Positions 19,513 to 30,000 are shown, counted from the stretch's first letter. The stretch is DNA of 64,000 nt from Dyadobacter subterraneus (GCF_015221875.1 NZ_JACYGY010000002.1:248001-312000), one strand, 5' to 3'. Numbers and translations are program-made. Notes: generated from the letters alone by a model not told the origin.

Positions 19513-20820
19513 ATGGCTTCATTTAAAATAACAGGAGACAGACGCCTGAAAGGTGAAATTATACCTCAAGGTGCCAAAAACGAAGCATTACAAATTATTT
19601 GTGCCGTACTTCTTACATCGGAACCGGTTACAATTCATAACATTCCTAATATCCGTGACGTAAATCAGCTTATTGATCTTTTAGGAGATCTGGGCGTTAG
19701 AAAAACGCGTTTGAGCGATTCTTCTGTTCGTTTTGAAGCGAATGATATCAATCTGGATTATCTTGAATCAGATTCTTTCCGTCAGAAAGCTGCTGCTCTT
19801 CGTGGTTCTGTGATGTTGCTTGGACCGATGCTGGCACGTTTCCGTAAAGGAAGAATTCCACGTCCGGGTGGAGATAAAATCGGCAGAAGACGTTTGGACA
19901 CGCACTTTATCGGCTTTGAAAAACTGGGTGCAGAATTTAGTTACGATGGTGAAGACGGAGGTTTTTACCGTGTTGACGCGAAGAATCTGAAAGGTGCTTA
20001 CATGCTTTTGGATGAAGCTTCGGTAACCGGAACGGCCAACATTTTGATGGCAGCTGTGATGGCAGAAGGTACCACCACGCTTTATAATGCAGCATGCGAA
20101 CCATATCTTCAGCAGCTTTGTAAAATGCTGAACCGCATGGGCGCAAAGATTTCCGGTATTTCTTCAAATTTACTCGTTATTGAAGGTGTGAGTGAATTGA
20201 AAGGTACGGAACATACCATGCTTCCGGATATGATTGAAATCGGTAGTTTTATCGGATTGGCAGCCATGACACAATCTGAAATTACGATCAAAAACTGTCA
20301 GATTCCTGAATTGGGAATTATCCCGGAAGTTTTCCAGAAACTTGGAATCCAGATGGAATTTCGTGGTGATGACATATTTATTCCAGCTCAGGAAAAATAC
20401 CGGATGGAAAATTATCTGGACGGCTCAACACTTTCCGTTGCTGATGCACCATGGCCAGGATTTACACCTGACTTGCTAAGTATCGTTTTGGTAACAGCAA
20501 CGCAGGCACAGGGAACGGTGCTAATTCACCAAAAAATGTTTGAAAGCCGTTTATTTTTTGTGGATAAACTGATTGAAATGGGCGCTCAAATTATTCTTTG
20601 TGATCCACACCGTGCAACAGTAATCGGCCACAACCGTGAAACGCAATTAAGAGGAATCCGTATGACTTCTCCTGATATTCGTGCGGGTGTTGCGCTTCTT
20701 ATTGCAGCTATGTCGGCCAAAGGCGTAAGTATTATTGACAATATTGAACAAATTGACCGTGGATATCAGAATATTGATACGCGTTTAAATGCAATCGGTG
20801 CAGAAATTGTCCGTTTGTAA
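19513..20820 (+). CDS. murA: UDP-N-acetylglucosamine 1-carboxyvinyltransferase
   Basis: MurA transfers enolpyruvate from PEP to UDP-GlcNAc, the first committed step of peptidoglycan synthesis. Motifs: KITGDRRLKGEIIPQGAKNEALQIICA (Lys and Asn of the substrate site), RGSVMLLGPMLARF in place of the usual loop, RPGGDKIGRRRLDTHF, and WPGFTPDLLSIVLV near the C-terminal hinge. In the loop where the fosfomycin-reactive Cys normally lies (usually GGCAIG or a CxIG stretch), the visible residues are IPRPGGDKIG with no Cys, as in naturally fosfomycin-resistant MurA with Asp; this is inference and needs an alignment. Length is normal at 435. Confidence 0.93.
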   Translation: MASFKITGDRRLKGEIIPQGAKNEALQIICAVLLTSEPVTIHNIPNIRDVNQLIDLLGDLGVRKTRLSDSSVRFEANDINLDYLESDSFRQKAAALRGSVMLLGPMLARFRKGRIPRPGGDKIGRRRLDTHFIGFEKLGAEFSYDGEDGGFYRVDAKNLKGAYMLLDEASVTGTANILMAAVMAEGTTTLYNAACEPYLQQLCKMLNRMGAKISGISSNLLVIEGVSELKGTEHTMLPDMIEIGSFIGLAAMTQSEITIKNCQIPELGIIPEVFQKLGIQMEFRGDDIFIPAQEKYRMENYLDGSTLSVADAPWPGFTPDLLSIVLVTATQAQGTVLIHQKMFESRLFFVDKLIEMGAQIILCDPHRATVIGHNRETQLRGIRMTSPDIRAGVALLIAAMSAKGVSIIDNIEQIDRGYQNIDTRLNAIGAEIVRL

Positions 20821-20833
20821 TACCATCATCGAG

Positions 20834-20880
20834 TTATAAACAAGAAAGGCGCTTCTGGGAGGCGCCTTTCTTGTTTATAA
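20834..20880. terminator. Bidirectional terminator between murA and DUF1080 gene
   Basis: A perfect 19-bp stem pairs 20834-20852 with 20862-20880 around a 9-nt loop; inner arms are AAGAAAGGCGC and GCGCCTTTCTT. Both strands end the stem in T-rich sequence, matching the convergent genes on each side. Confidence 0.85.
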
Positions 20881-20904
20881 ACGATTTATTGACTTCCTTA
20901 CAGA

Positions 20905-21759
20905 TTACTTTTTCTTATAAGTACAAGCTGAATTATAAGACTTCACATAATAATCTTTGTAATTCGTCGCTTTCGGATCTGTGCAGCCTTTAAGATTAAG
21001 AATTTCAACTTTTCTGAATTCTACCGGATGACTTTCGCTTTGCAATGAAATAGAGCCATGATCTAATAATTTCCCATCAATTACTTTTTCTATATCATTT
21101 CCACTTACATTTCCTCCCCCCATTTGTGGTTTGTTATAAGCCAAAACCATTTCTCCATTTGCAAAATGTTGAATTAACGAATCACCTAAAACCAACACTT
21201 CCGCACGTACCCACTGATCTCCGTTATAGGTCTTTGAAGTTGAATTGACACAATGCTGCGTAACCAGTTTTCCGTCAATTTCCACATTTGTTCCCGGCGT
21301 ACACAAGTTACAGGTAGTACGTTTTTTTTCATCGCCACCAAGTAACTGCACTTCAATCGAAATTGGAAAATCCTGATCTTTACCCATCGTAGCAGCTGGC
21401 TGGCCTTGTACCATGATTCCACTGTTTCTCCATGCCCAGCCTTCACCTTTTGGTGCCTGTTCGCCTACGAAGCGATATTCAACGGCAATCCGGTAGTAAG
21501 AAAAATCACTTTTGTAGAAAATGTGTCCATATTTTTGCTTGAAGTCATCGTACTTATCATAACGAACGACCATTTTGCCATCTTCTACGCGAAAAGTATT
21601 TCCAAAGTTGTCATTCAGATCATAACCACGGATTTTTATATCCCAGCCATCCAGATTTTTTCCGTTAAAAAGCTGCTTCCATTCTTTCTTATCTACCTGC
21701 TTTTGAGCAAAAGCCCCAAAGCAAAAAAGAGTAAGTGCAATACTGAATACTAATTTCAT
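20905..21759 (-). CDS. Secreted DUF1080 (3-keto-disaccharide hydrolase-like) protein
   Basis: This 284-residue exported protein has a signal peptide (MKLVFSIALTLFCFGAFAQ), then a concanavalin-like DUF1080 domain starting WKQLFNGKNLDGWDIKIRGY and including RNSGIMVQGQ, SIEVQLLGG and ISLQSESHPVEFRKVEILNL. Domains of this type are now often annotated as 3-keto-disaccharide hydrolases. The C-terminal 30 residues (GCTDPKATNYKDYYVKSY then CTY) match a Cys-bracketed GCTDP repeat unit frequent in secreted proteins of this phylum. A role in breaking down oxidised disaccharides outside the cytoplasm is likely but substrate is not visible. Confidence 0.88.
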   Translation of the reverse strand: MKLVFSIALTLFCFGAFAQKQVDKKEWKQLFNGKNLDGWDIKIRGYDLNDNFGNTFRVEDGKMVVRYDKYDDFKQKYGHIFYKSDFSYYRIAVEYRFVGEQAPKGEGWAWRNSGIMVQGQPAATMGKDQDFPISIEVQLLGGDEKKRTTCNLCTPGTNVEIDGKLVTQHCVNSTSKTYNGDQWVRAEVLVLGDSLIQHFANGEMVLAYNKPQMGGGNVSGNDIEKVIDGKLLDHGSISLQSESHPVEFRKVEILNLKGCTDPKATNYKDYYVKSYNSACTYKKK

Positions 21760-21911
21760 GAGCGGTTTATTTATTTAAAATGATGTAACATACTAATTGT
21801 CAGACAAAAGGAAAGATATATGCGCTATACGAATTATCCTGTCTAAAATCCTGTTCTCTAAAGGCAGATTAAAGCCTACTACTTTGTAAGCTCTGATTTT
21901 GTAAATATACT

Positions 21912-22829
21912 ATGAGAACTAAAAATATAAAGCGTAAAGGACATTCGGAAGATTTTTTTGGTGAATACCGTGACTTTTGGTGGAATGAAGGATTTTTAAA
22001 TTTACTGGCAAAAAGATTACAGCTGCATACCCATTTTAACTTGTTGGATGTCGGTTGCGGACAATGCCATTGGAGCCGTCTGCTGGTAGATTATCTTGGC
22101 TCCCCGGCCAAAGTTTCTGGTGTCGACAACGACAAAAAATGGGCAAAAGGTGAAAGTGAACTCCGCCATTATTTTGAATCCAAAGGAATTGATTTTGACT
22201 TAAAAAAGGGAGATGCCCATGAGCTCCCATACGAGGATGAAACTTTTGACATCGTCACTTGTCAAACATTATTGATTCATGTTCAACACCCCAAGGTTGT
22301 AATTGACGAAATGAAACGGGTTTTGAAGCCTGGTGGCACAATTCTTTGTGTTGAACCAAATAATCTGGTGCAAAGTCTGACGCAAAGTTCAGTTTCCATG
22401 AACGACCCGATTGATGAAGTCCTGGATCATGTTAAATATGCCTTGATTTTTGAAAGAGGGAAAAAGAAACTTGGACTTGGAGATAATTCCCTTGGCGATC
22501 TTGTTCCTGGATTTCTCGCTCAGGCAGGATTTGATCAGGTGGAAGTTCGGCTTTCGGATAAAGCTATTGCCATGTATCCGCCTTACAACACCGAAGAGCA
22601 AATCGCTACCATGAAACAGTGGCAAAACGGGAATACGTGGAGTAACGAGGAATTTTCAGATTATGATTATTTCAGGGCAATGGGTCAGGAAAATCTTGAT
22701 TTTTTTGAAAAATATAAAAGAAAATACGCGCATCTGGGAGAACGCATGTTGCGTAATATTGATGCTAACAAGTACCATTCTGCTGGTGGAGCAATGATGT
22801 ATGTAATTTCCGGAACGAAGCCAATATAA
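21912..22829 (+). CDS. Class I SAM-dependent methyltransferase
   Basis: This 305-residue methyltransferase has a standard Rossmann core: motif I LLDVGCGQCHWSRLL, the acidic end of strand 2 SGVDNDKKWAKG, motif II/post-II KGDAHELPYEDETFDIVTCQTLLIHV, and LKPGGTILCVEPN. A roughly 120-residue C-terminal segment with many aromatic residues follows and probably forms the substrate cap. No specific target is recognisable. The photolyase gene begins 33 bases downstream in the same direction, so the two may be co-transcribed. Confidence 0.9.
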   Translation: MRTKNIKRKGHSEDFFGEYRDFWWNEGFLNLLAKRLQLHTHFNLLDVGCGQCHWSRLLVDYLGSPAKVSGVDNDKKWAKGESELRHYFESKGIDFDLKKGDAHELPYEDETFDIVTCQTLLIHVQHPKVVIDEMKRVLKPGGTILCVEPNNLVQSLTQSSVSMNDPIDEVLDHVKYALIFERGKKKLGLGDNSLGDLVPGFLAQAGFDQVEVRLSDKAIAMYPPYNTEEQIATMKQWQNGNTWSNEEFSDYDYFRAMGQENLDFFEKYKRKYAHLGERMLRNIDANKYHSAGGAMMYVISGTKPI

Positions 22830-22862
22830 ATTCCTTCCGGTTTAATTTTTTTAATCAGGTTT

Positions 22863-24170
22863 ATGGAAAAAGAGAAAATTGCAATTTTTTGGTATCGCCG
22901 CGATTTACGCCTTCATGATAACGCGGGCTTATATCGCGCTTTAAAATCAGGATTGCCTGTATTGCCTCTTTTCATATTTGATAAAGTTATTCTGGATAAG
23001 CTTGAAAATAAAGAAGATAAACGGGTCACTTTTATTTTCGATGCTATCATTGAAATACAAAAAGAATTAAAAAAGCACGATTCCGATATTCTGGTTCGCT
23101 ATGGCCCTCCACTTGACATTTGGAAAGACCTGATTGAGGAGTATGATATCGCAGAGGTTTATACAAATAATGATTACGAATCTTACGCAAAGGAGCGCGA
23201 CGGACAAGTAAAAGATTTATTAGCAAAAAACGGAGCGGAATTTAAGAGCTTTAAAGACCAGGTTATTTTTGAAAAACAGGAAGTTTTAACCGGGCAGAAT
23301 ACGGTTTATACCGTTTTCACGCCATATAGCAGAGCCTGGAAAGCAAAACTTAACGATTTCTATTTATCGTCCTATCCTACCGAAAAATACTTCTCCAAAT
23401 TCTTCAAAATAAAATCTCATCCGATTCCTTCCTATAAGGAAATTGGATTTGTTGAAACGGATCATCAATTTCCTGACGATCACGTCAAATCTGATCTGAT
23501 TGAGAAATATGAAGAAAACCGTAATTATCCAGCGATTCCGGGAACGTCACGAATGGGTCTTCACCTGCGTTTCGGAACGGTTAGTATCCGTGATCTGGCC
23601 AGAAAAGCTTCTGAACATAGTCAAACATACCTGAACGAATTAATCTGGCGGGATTTCTATTTTCAGATTCTTTGGAATTTTCCACAGGTTGGACAAGGAA
23701 AAGCTTTCCGTGCAGATTATGACAAGATCAAATGGAGAAATAACGAAAAGGAATTTGAACTATGGTGCCAGGGAAAAACCGGATATCCGCTGGTTGATGC
23801 CGGCATGCATCAGTTGAATGAAACCGGATTTATGCATAATCGCATCCGGATGGTTACGGCAAGTTTTTTAACCAAACATCTTTTAATAGACTGGCGTTGG
23901 GGCGAAGCCTATTTTGCAGCAAAATTACTGGATTATGATTTGTCAGCTAATAATGGCGGTTGGCAATGGGTAGCAGGATCAGGAACAGATGCAGCGCCTT
24001 ATTTCAGAATTTTCAATCCCGAAGCCCAGGCCGCCAAGTTTGATCCAAAAGGAGAATATATCAAAAAATGGGTACCGGAACTCAATACGATGAAGTACCC
24101 GACACCCATTGTAGATCATAAATTCGCCCGGGAGCGTTGTTTGAAGGCGTACAAAGAAGCGTTAAATTAA
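22863..24170 (+). CDS. phrB: Deoxyribodipyrimidine photolyase (cryptochrome/photolyase family)
   Basis: This 435-residue flavoprotein repairs UV-induced cyclobutane dimers with blue light. The N-terminal photolyase domain (IAIFWYRRDLRLHDNAGLYRAL) binds the antenna cofactor. The C-terminal FAD domain carries GTSRMGLHLRFGTVSIRDL, LNELIWRDFYFQILW, GYPLVDAGMHQLNETGFMHNRIRM, the VASFLTKHLLIDWRWGE-type stretch and LSANNGGWQWVAGSGTDAAPYFRIFNP, all standard for class I CPD photolyases. Length and motifs are complete. It is followed directly by a repeat region and then by a convergent M16 gene. Confidence 0.95.
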   Translation: MEKEKIAIFWYRRDLRLHDNAGLYRALKSGLPVLPLFIFDKVILDKLENKEDKRVTFIFDAIIEIQKELKKHDSDILVRYGPPLDIWKDLIEEYDIAEVYTNNDYESYAKERDGQVKDLLAKNGAEFKSFKDQVIFEKQEVLTGQNTVYTVFTPYSRAWKAKLNDFYLSSYPTEKYFSKFFKIKSHPIPSYKEIGFVETDHQFPDDHVKSDLIEKYEENRNYPAIPGTSRMGLHLRFGTVSIRDLARKASEHSQTYLNELIWRDFYFQILWNFPQVGQGKAFRADYDKIKWRNNEKEFELWCQGKTGYPLVDAGMHQLNETGFMHNRIRMVTASFLTKHLLIDWRWGEAYFAAKLLDYDLSANNGGWQWVAGSGTDAAPYFRIFNPEAQAAKFDPKGEYIKKWVPELNTMKYPTPIVDHKFARERCLKAYKEALN

Positions 24171-24184
24171 TGGTTAATTGTTAA

Positions 24185-24432
24185 GGGTTAATTGTTAAGG
24201 ATGGATATTTGAAGTATTAGGTGAAGTGATGCTTTTTTTGAAGCTCATATACATTAATTGTTAACGGCCAAGAACTGGTTTCCAGCCTCATTAATCCTTA
24301 ACAATTAAGGGTTAATTGTTAAGGATGGATATTTCAAGTATTAGCCGAAGTAATGCTTTTTTGGAAGCTCATATACTTTAATTGTTAACGGCCAAGAACT
24401 GGTTTCCAGCCTCATTAACCCTTAACAATTAA
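24185..24432. repeat. Two tandem copies of a 124-bp unit with TTAATTGTTAAGG palindromic ends
   Basis: 24185-24308 and 24309-24432 are near-identical (a handful of substitutions). Each unit begins GGGTTAATTGTTAAGG and ends CCTTAACAATTAA, so unit ends are inverted repeats of each other. The whole 24171-24445 block is itself framed by TTAATGGTTAATTG-type and inverse words. It fills the gap between two convergent genes; no coding potential is seen. Confidence 0.85.
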
Positions 24433-24451
24433 CACTTAACCATTAAAAAGA

Positions 24452-25732
24452 TTACTTTCCTCCTACCACTACTTCTATCATTTCTTCCGGCAGCAAATAG
24501 GTTGATGCCATTAGTTGAATGTCTTCTTGCGTTGTTGCGTGAATCTGGTCGATATATTTGCTGAAATAATCGGCGGGTAAACTATCCAGGAAAAGAATTT
24601 TTTGGCGGTCTGCAACTTCAAATGCTGTGTTTAGAGATCCCGCAAATTCCCCGGCCATAAAATTCTTTACTGTTTGCAATTCATCTTCACCCACAACTTC
24701 TGTTTGAAGGCGATAGATTTCCTTTTTTATTTCATCGATCGTTTGTTGTGTGAATTCTTTTTTCACATCGGTTCCAATCATGAAATAACCTTCGCGGCCA
24801 AGCGTGATCATATGTGAAGAAATCCCGTAAGTCAACCCTTTTTCCTCACGGATATTTTTCATCAGACGTGATCCGAAATATCCTCCAAGGATTTCGTTTG
24901 TCACCAGCATCTTGAAATAATCCGGATGTTTTCTGGTAAACAATTTCCTGCCGATACGAATTGTGGACTGTACGCTGTCTGATTTTTCAACCAGAACTTC
25001 TTTTCCCTGATATTCTGTGTAACTGTCGTGCTCGATTTCCAAATCATTTGTTTTGTAATCAAGCTGACCGAAATATTCGTTAACCAATTTCACATCCTGA
25101 TCACTCACTTGTCCGGCCAATACCAAAGTACGTTTTCCGTTTTTGATATATTTTTCAAAATGTTCCTGAATCTTCGCCAATGGCAATTCCTGAATATTTT
25201 TTTCTTCCTGACTTTGTCCATACGGATGATCGCTGCCAAATAATTGCCTGCGGAATTCCGTAGTAGCCAGATAGGCCGTTTTCTCTTTATTGATACGCAG
25301 ATTCTGTAAAGTGATATTCCTCAAATCATCCAGCTCTTTTTCCGGAAAAACAGGATTTTCAATCAATTCACGAATTAGCGTAAGCACTTCCGGCAAAAAT
25401 CTTGATAAACAATAAACGACAATCCCCGAGCGATCAGAAGAATGAGTCATATCAATGAATGCACCGATATTATCAAAAGCCTCGCTAAGTGCTGAGGAAG
25501 TATAAGACCTGGTTCCTTCCGGCAGCATTTTTATTGCGAAAAACGATGCACCAGCAGAAGTTTCATGCCAGTTTCCTGATTCAAAAATACACTCAAAACG
25601 CACAACTGGTTGTTCACCAATACTGATTACGTGAAGAGGAATGCCATTATCAAGTACATGAGATTGCGGCTCAGGTAAGTTGATTGTTTTGATAACTTTA
25701 AAATCGGGAGCTTCGGTTCTGTCGAGTGTCAT
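24452..25732 (-). CDS. M16 family peptidase homologue lacking zinc ligands
   Basis: This 426-residue protein has the two-lobed M16 (pitrilysin/processing peptidase) fold: the N-terminal lobe HVLDNGIPLHVI, and the C-terminal lobe NEILGGYFGSRLMKNIREEKGLTYGISS, which is the conserved motif of the second domain. At the place of the zinc site HxxEH it has FFAIK (residues 64-68, in GASFFAIKMLPEGT), so it should not bind zinc. It therefore looks like the non-catalytic partner of a heterodimeric M16B protease, but no catalytic M16 gene is adjacent. There is no signal peptide. A terminator separates it from porV. Confidence 0.9.
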   Translation of the reverse strand: MTLDRTEAPDFKVIKTINLPEPQSHVLDNGIPLHVISIGEQPVVRFECIFESGNWHETSAGASFFAIKMLPEGTRSYTSSALSEAFDNIGAFIDMTHSSDRSGIVVYCLSRFLPEVLTLIRELIENPVFPEKELDDLRNITLQNLRINKEKTAYLATTEFRRQLFGSDHPYGQSQEEKNIQELPLAKIQEHFEKYIKNGKRTLVLAGQVSDQDVKLVNEYFGQLDYKTNDLEIEHDSYTEYQGKEVLVEKSDSVQSTIRIGRKLFTRKHPDYFKMLVTNEILGGYFGSRLMKNIREEKGLTYGISSHMITLGREGYFMIGTDVKKEFTQQTIDEIKKEIYRLQTEVVGEDELQTVKNFMAGEFAGSLNTAFEVADRQKILFLDSLPADYFSKYIDQIHATTQEDIQLMASTYLLPEEMIEVVVGGK

Positions 25733-25747
25733 AGTCTTGTATTGATA

Positions 25748-25785
25748 AAAAAGCGAATGACGTTTAGTAACATCATTCGCTTTTT
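25748..25785 (-). terminator. Terminator of the porU-porV unit
   Basis: A perfect 13-bp stem AAAAAGCGAATGA (25748-25760) / TCATTCGCTTTTT (25773-25785) has a 12-nt loop, with T residues on the minus strand. It lies between the porV stop and the M16 start. Confidence 0.85.
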
Positions 25786-25809
25786 ATTAATTAATAGGAA
25801 GTAAAGATA

Positions 25810-26976
25810 TTAGTTGTTGTCACTAACATCAAGTTTCTCTGCTTTGTTTAAGCTCAAACCTAGCGTGATACGTAAAGTTTGTGCCAACGGGCTGTTTTGT
25901 ACAACCGGGAACATATAGGCAAAGTCAACAGAATAACGTTCAAGGAATTTGGCACCTACACCCGCTGTAAAGAACTTACGGTCGCCTTTGTTTTTGTTTT
26001 CAGTAAAATATCCTGCACGAAGCGCGAAAATATCATTGTACCAGTATTCAGCTCCGGCGGCAATCGCAACTTCCTGAAGTTCTTCTTTGAATCCGTCCGG
26101 CGCATCCGAGAACGAACCAAATGCTCCTGAAAGTGCTCCTTTCGTGTAATTGGTATTGACAGTTCCTTTTGGTGGTGTTGGCACCATCAATTTATTTGCG
26201 TCAACGATGAAATTAAATTTGTTCCGCCCATCCGCAGAGAAAGAAAGTCCTCCACCAATTTTCAGGTTGGTTGGAATAAAGCTTTCCGTTTCAGTTCCTG
26301 AACCGTAATTTACTTTACCTCCAAGGTTAGACAATACCGCTCCCAAAGACCAGGTCAGCTCGCTGCCGGTATCTTCATTTTTGATTTGTTTGCGGTAGTA
26401 AGCACTGATATCACCTGCAACGGTACGTGCAGGACGAAGTGAAACACCATTTACAACAGCCGTTCCTGCAAGGTTAGATGAAATATATTTCAACGTTAAA
26501 CCCATTGAGAAATTTTTCCCAAGCTGGCGTGAATACGTACCGCTAATGGCAACTTCTCTGGAATTGAACGTACCCAGCTGCGTTCCTACGCCGTTACGCA
26601 AGTCAAGCTCGCCACCGTTGAAAAAGTTAACCGAACCGGCAATTGCCTGATCCTTTCCGATTTTCTTGTAAGCAGTAAGATATCCCAGCCACATGTCATC
26701 TACCAGGTTACGTAACCATGGTGTGTAAGAAGCTGAAACTCCGAAATCCTTTTGTGCATAAGGAAGTTTTGCCGCATTCCAGTAAGTAGCGTTTGCGTCG
26801 GCACTTAGTGCTACGCCCGCTTCACCCATACCGGCACTACGCGCGTCAGGTGCAAAAGTTAAAAAAGATAGAGGTGAAGTCGGTATTCTGCGAGTTGTGT
26901 CCACGGTAGACTGAGCAAGCAAACTACTCATTGACAAAATGATTAATGAAGATACACTAACAAAAAATAGTCTCAT
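25810..26976 (-). CDS. porV: Type IX secretion system outer-membrane protein PorV
   Basis: PorV (LptO) is the outer-membrane shuttle that takes T9SS cargo from the translocon to the PorU sortase. The 388-residue protein has a signal peptide (LSMSSLLAQ) and a FadL-like barrel with the family block PLSFLTFAPDARSAGMGEAGVALSADANATYWNAAKL right after maturation. Further typical strands are ISGTYSRQLGKNFSMGLTLKYISSNLAG and LRAGYFTENKNKGDRKFFTAG. The C-terminus SLNKAEKLDVSDNN extends slightly past the barrel. porU is immediately upstream (about 108 bases), the usual porU-porV order. Confidence 0.95.
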   Translation of the reverse strand: MRLFFVSVSSLIILSMSSLLAQSTVDTTRRIPTSPLSFLTFAPDARSAGMGEAGVALSADANATYWNAAKLPYAQKDFGVSASYTPWLRNLVDDMWLGYLTAYKKIGKDQAIAGSVNFFNGGELDLRNGVGTQLGTFNSREVAISGTYSRQLGKNFSMGLTLKYISSNLAGTAVVNGVSLRPARTVAGDISAYYRKQIKNEDTGSELTWSLGAVLSNLGGKVNYGSGTETESFIPTNLKIGGGLSFSADGRNKFNFIVDANKLMVPTPPKGTVNTNYTKGALSGAFGSFSDAPDGFKEELQEVAIAAGAEYWYNDIFALRAGYFTENKNKGDRKFFTAGVGAKFLERYSVDFAYMFPVVQNSPLAQTLRITLGLSLNKAEKLDVSDNN

Positions 26977-27084
26977 ATTTATTGGATTTGCGATAGGAAG
27001 TGGTGTTAATCGACTTCTTTAAAGGGTCAAAAATACAATGAAAGATATTTAATACTATAATAAAATTACAAGATTTATTATTCG

Positions 27085-30000
27085 CTAACGTAAACGTAGA
27101 AGTTTCCCTGAACGGGTGTCCACAGAATTATCTTTCAGCGATCGGATTTTTACTACATATATATAGGAACTGGTACCGGAAGTGAACCCGCCATGACGTA
27201 TAGGAGGAATTGTTTGTTTAATAACAGACTCGCTATTATAATATTGCCATTGATACGAACCGAGTATCTGTCCCGAGTTCAGCAATATACTAAAAACAAT
27301 TTCCACATCATCATCGGCTCTGCTCTGATTTAATTCAAACGAAAGATCCTGATCGAAAGGGTTTGGAAAAACGGTCAAGCTATTTAGTTTTATCCCGGTT
27401 GGTAAACCTACCTGAAATCGGAACGTTAATTCTGAAGAGTTAGTATACGTATCCCAGACTTTAATACGAATAGTATAATTTCCCGGATTAAGGTTTTCGA
27501 ACGGATAACGGACCGTTCCACTTTTAAAATTGTCCAGATCTGCTGTGTAATAGTCGTTTAATACCAAAGTAAGTGTGTCGTTGAGTGTTATCGTGATGTC
27601 ATGCCCAATTCCTGCTTTTGACACATTAATACCATTTTCGTCACTTAACTTCAAAAATAAAATTGACGATCCATCCACAGTATCACCGTCATGGAAATCA
27701 GTGGAATTGAGATAGGCAGATATTTTTGGCGGTGTATTATCGACTAATAGTTCAGCACTTCCACCGACCAGAATATCCAGTTGAGCCGAAGCGTCGGTCA
27801 GGCTATCTTCACTTAATGCGTAAATATCAACTCTTCCCGTTCCCGTACGGTAATCAATATCCTTAGGCATTACAAATTCACAAACAAACTGGCCATCTTT
27901 AATATGCAACGTTCCATCAAAAAGTTTACTTCTGAATTCGTTGTACGTTTCTATATCACCTTCATTTCCCAAAGTTCGAAAACTTGTCTGTTTGTCATAA
28001 ACGATAACCCGGGCTGTTCCCTGGAAAGATTTGTCAATCGAATTTTCATCCCCAACTTTTCCATTTAAAACTACTTTTTCCAAAGCCCTTAAAGTATCCG
28101 GCAAAACATTCCAAAGCACTTTTTTCTGCGCTCTCGCAAGTTTCATTGAAGGATCGCCAATCAGTGTAAAATTCCGGTTCAGACTTCCTGCCAGACTCGC
28201 ATTTTTTGTCATCCTGAAAATTTCACCCATTCTTCCGTTAGTCCCGGCTTGAATTAAAGATTCATAAAATGCTTTATTGATCGTAAAATTCGTACTTGAA
28301 TAAACCGGACGCGTCGTGCTCACAGTACCTATCGCAGCACCGCGCGGACTGAGCACCATTAATTCCGCTCCTGAGACCAGACCGGGATCATCATATCTTC
28401 CAAAATCGCAGGTAGCAGTGATCAGCAGCGGCAAATTATCATAACCACGCGCGGTCTGCATTTCGGATAATGTTAAAACTTGCTCCTCAGCCCAGCCGCT
28501 TGTCCCGCCGTGGCCGGTATAATTCAGAATAAGCGTTCCTTCATTGATACTTTTTTTGATCGCAGCATTTACAGCTGGTACTTTTTGTCCCTGGCTTGTA
28601 GTTGTCTGAGGATAAGCATCCAGAAAAATCCGGCTGGACAAAAATTCATTCTGGGTGATCTTAGCCAGTGCATCCGCATGTTCCTGATGGATATTTCCAT
28701 CTCCATCGTCTGCGACAAATTTGATCGTATTTTGCCAGCTTCCGCGGGATTTCGGAGAAGATGCGTAATGAATAAGTTTGTCAACAATAATTTTAGCTTC
28801 ATCCGCAGTTTTCACCGGAAGCCTTCCAATACCAATTTCAACCGAATAATCTCCTGCATTTGTTTCAATCCAGTAACCTTCCTCATCTTCCATAAAACCA
28901 AAATAGTCGTCGGAAGAATAAGTATAAACCGGGTTTAGTGATTCCCTGCTTTCATAAACCGGTACCCAGTTATTTCGCTGGCTTTGTGTCTGGTTTTGTA
29001 AAAGATTTTTATAATCATAGGTTGCATCACCAAAAAGAAGAAGATATTTCAACTTTTCCCGATCATTTTTATAAAGCAGCCGAACGAAATCCCGAACGGC
29101 AGAAATGTCCGTTTTCCCACCTGAAAATTCATTATAGATTTGATCCGTTGTTACAACCAGACTTTCCAGTCCATCATTTTCACTTCTGAAATCTGCCAGT
29201 CGTTTTGCTCCCGTTTCAAAAGCTTTTGCTGTGATAATTAATAAATCAGGTGTTGAATATTTTTGCAGATTCTGGTTTGAAATCCGCTGCCAGGAAACTG
29301 GTGATTTGGTTTGAGAGGTTGTAAAACCGATATATTGCTTTACAGTTTTGGCTTTATTTTCAGTAAAAGTATAGGTGTTATTTCCACCATCTTTTAAAAC
29401 CGCAGCAGTGATCAGCGCCGGATCTGAAATATTCCACCAGCTCCAATCCGTCGGAATATTTTGAATTTGATAGGAAACAGTATCTTTTACTCCCGGTGTA
29501 AATCTGTAAAATTGCTGTTTGTCATAACCGCTTAAAGTTCTTTTTACCTGTAAGCCAATATAATCCAGATATGCCTGCGCTGAACTTTGTCCGTTTTTAT
29601 TGTAAGTCACACCAACAGTCAGCGAAGTTGCAGAATTTGCCGCCGTAGTAAATCCAAATTTGCTTTTGACTTGTTGTGCTTTTATATCATATGTACCCGT
29701 TCCAACAACGCCAACGGAAGATTCTCCAACGCTTTGTCCATTTAATTGCCACTGAAATTTTGTAGCAACCTGTGCTGTCCCGATCGCCGAAGTAAGCATG
29801 ATCATGTTGGAGGACGGAATTATATCCGGCAAATCAGCGGTTAAAGTGAATGTTGATGATGTGCCAATATATTCACCCCACCAGTCACGACCGGATCTTA
29901 ATAAATTTACAGATTCTAATTCATGAAACCAGTAATCATCATATTGATTAACAGTTGGTTGATTTGTGACTGAAAGTGATGGCTTATTCTGAATTCTTAA

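Noticed and set aside
24185..24432. CRISPR-like reading of the tandem repeat
   Set aside because: Only two long units with no spacers between short repeats and no cas genes.
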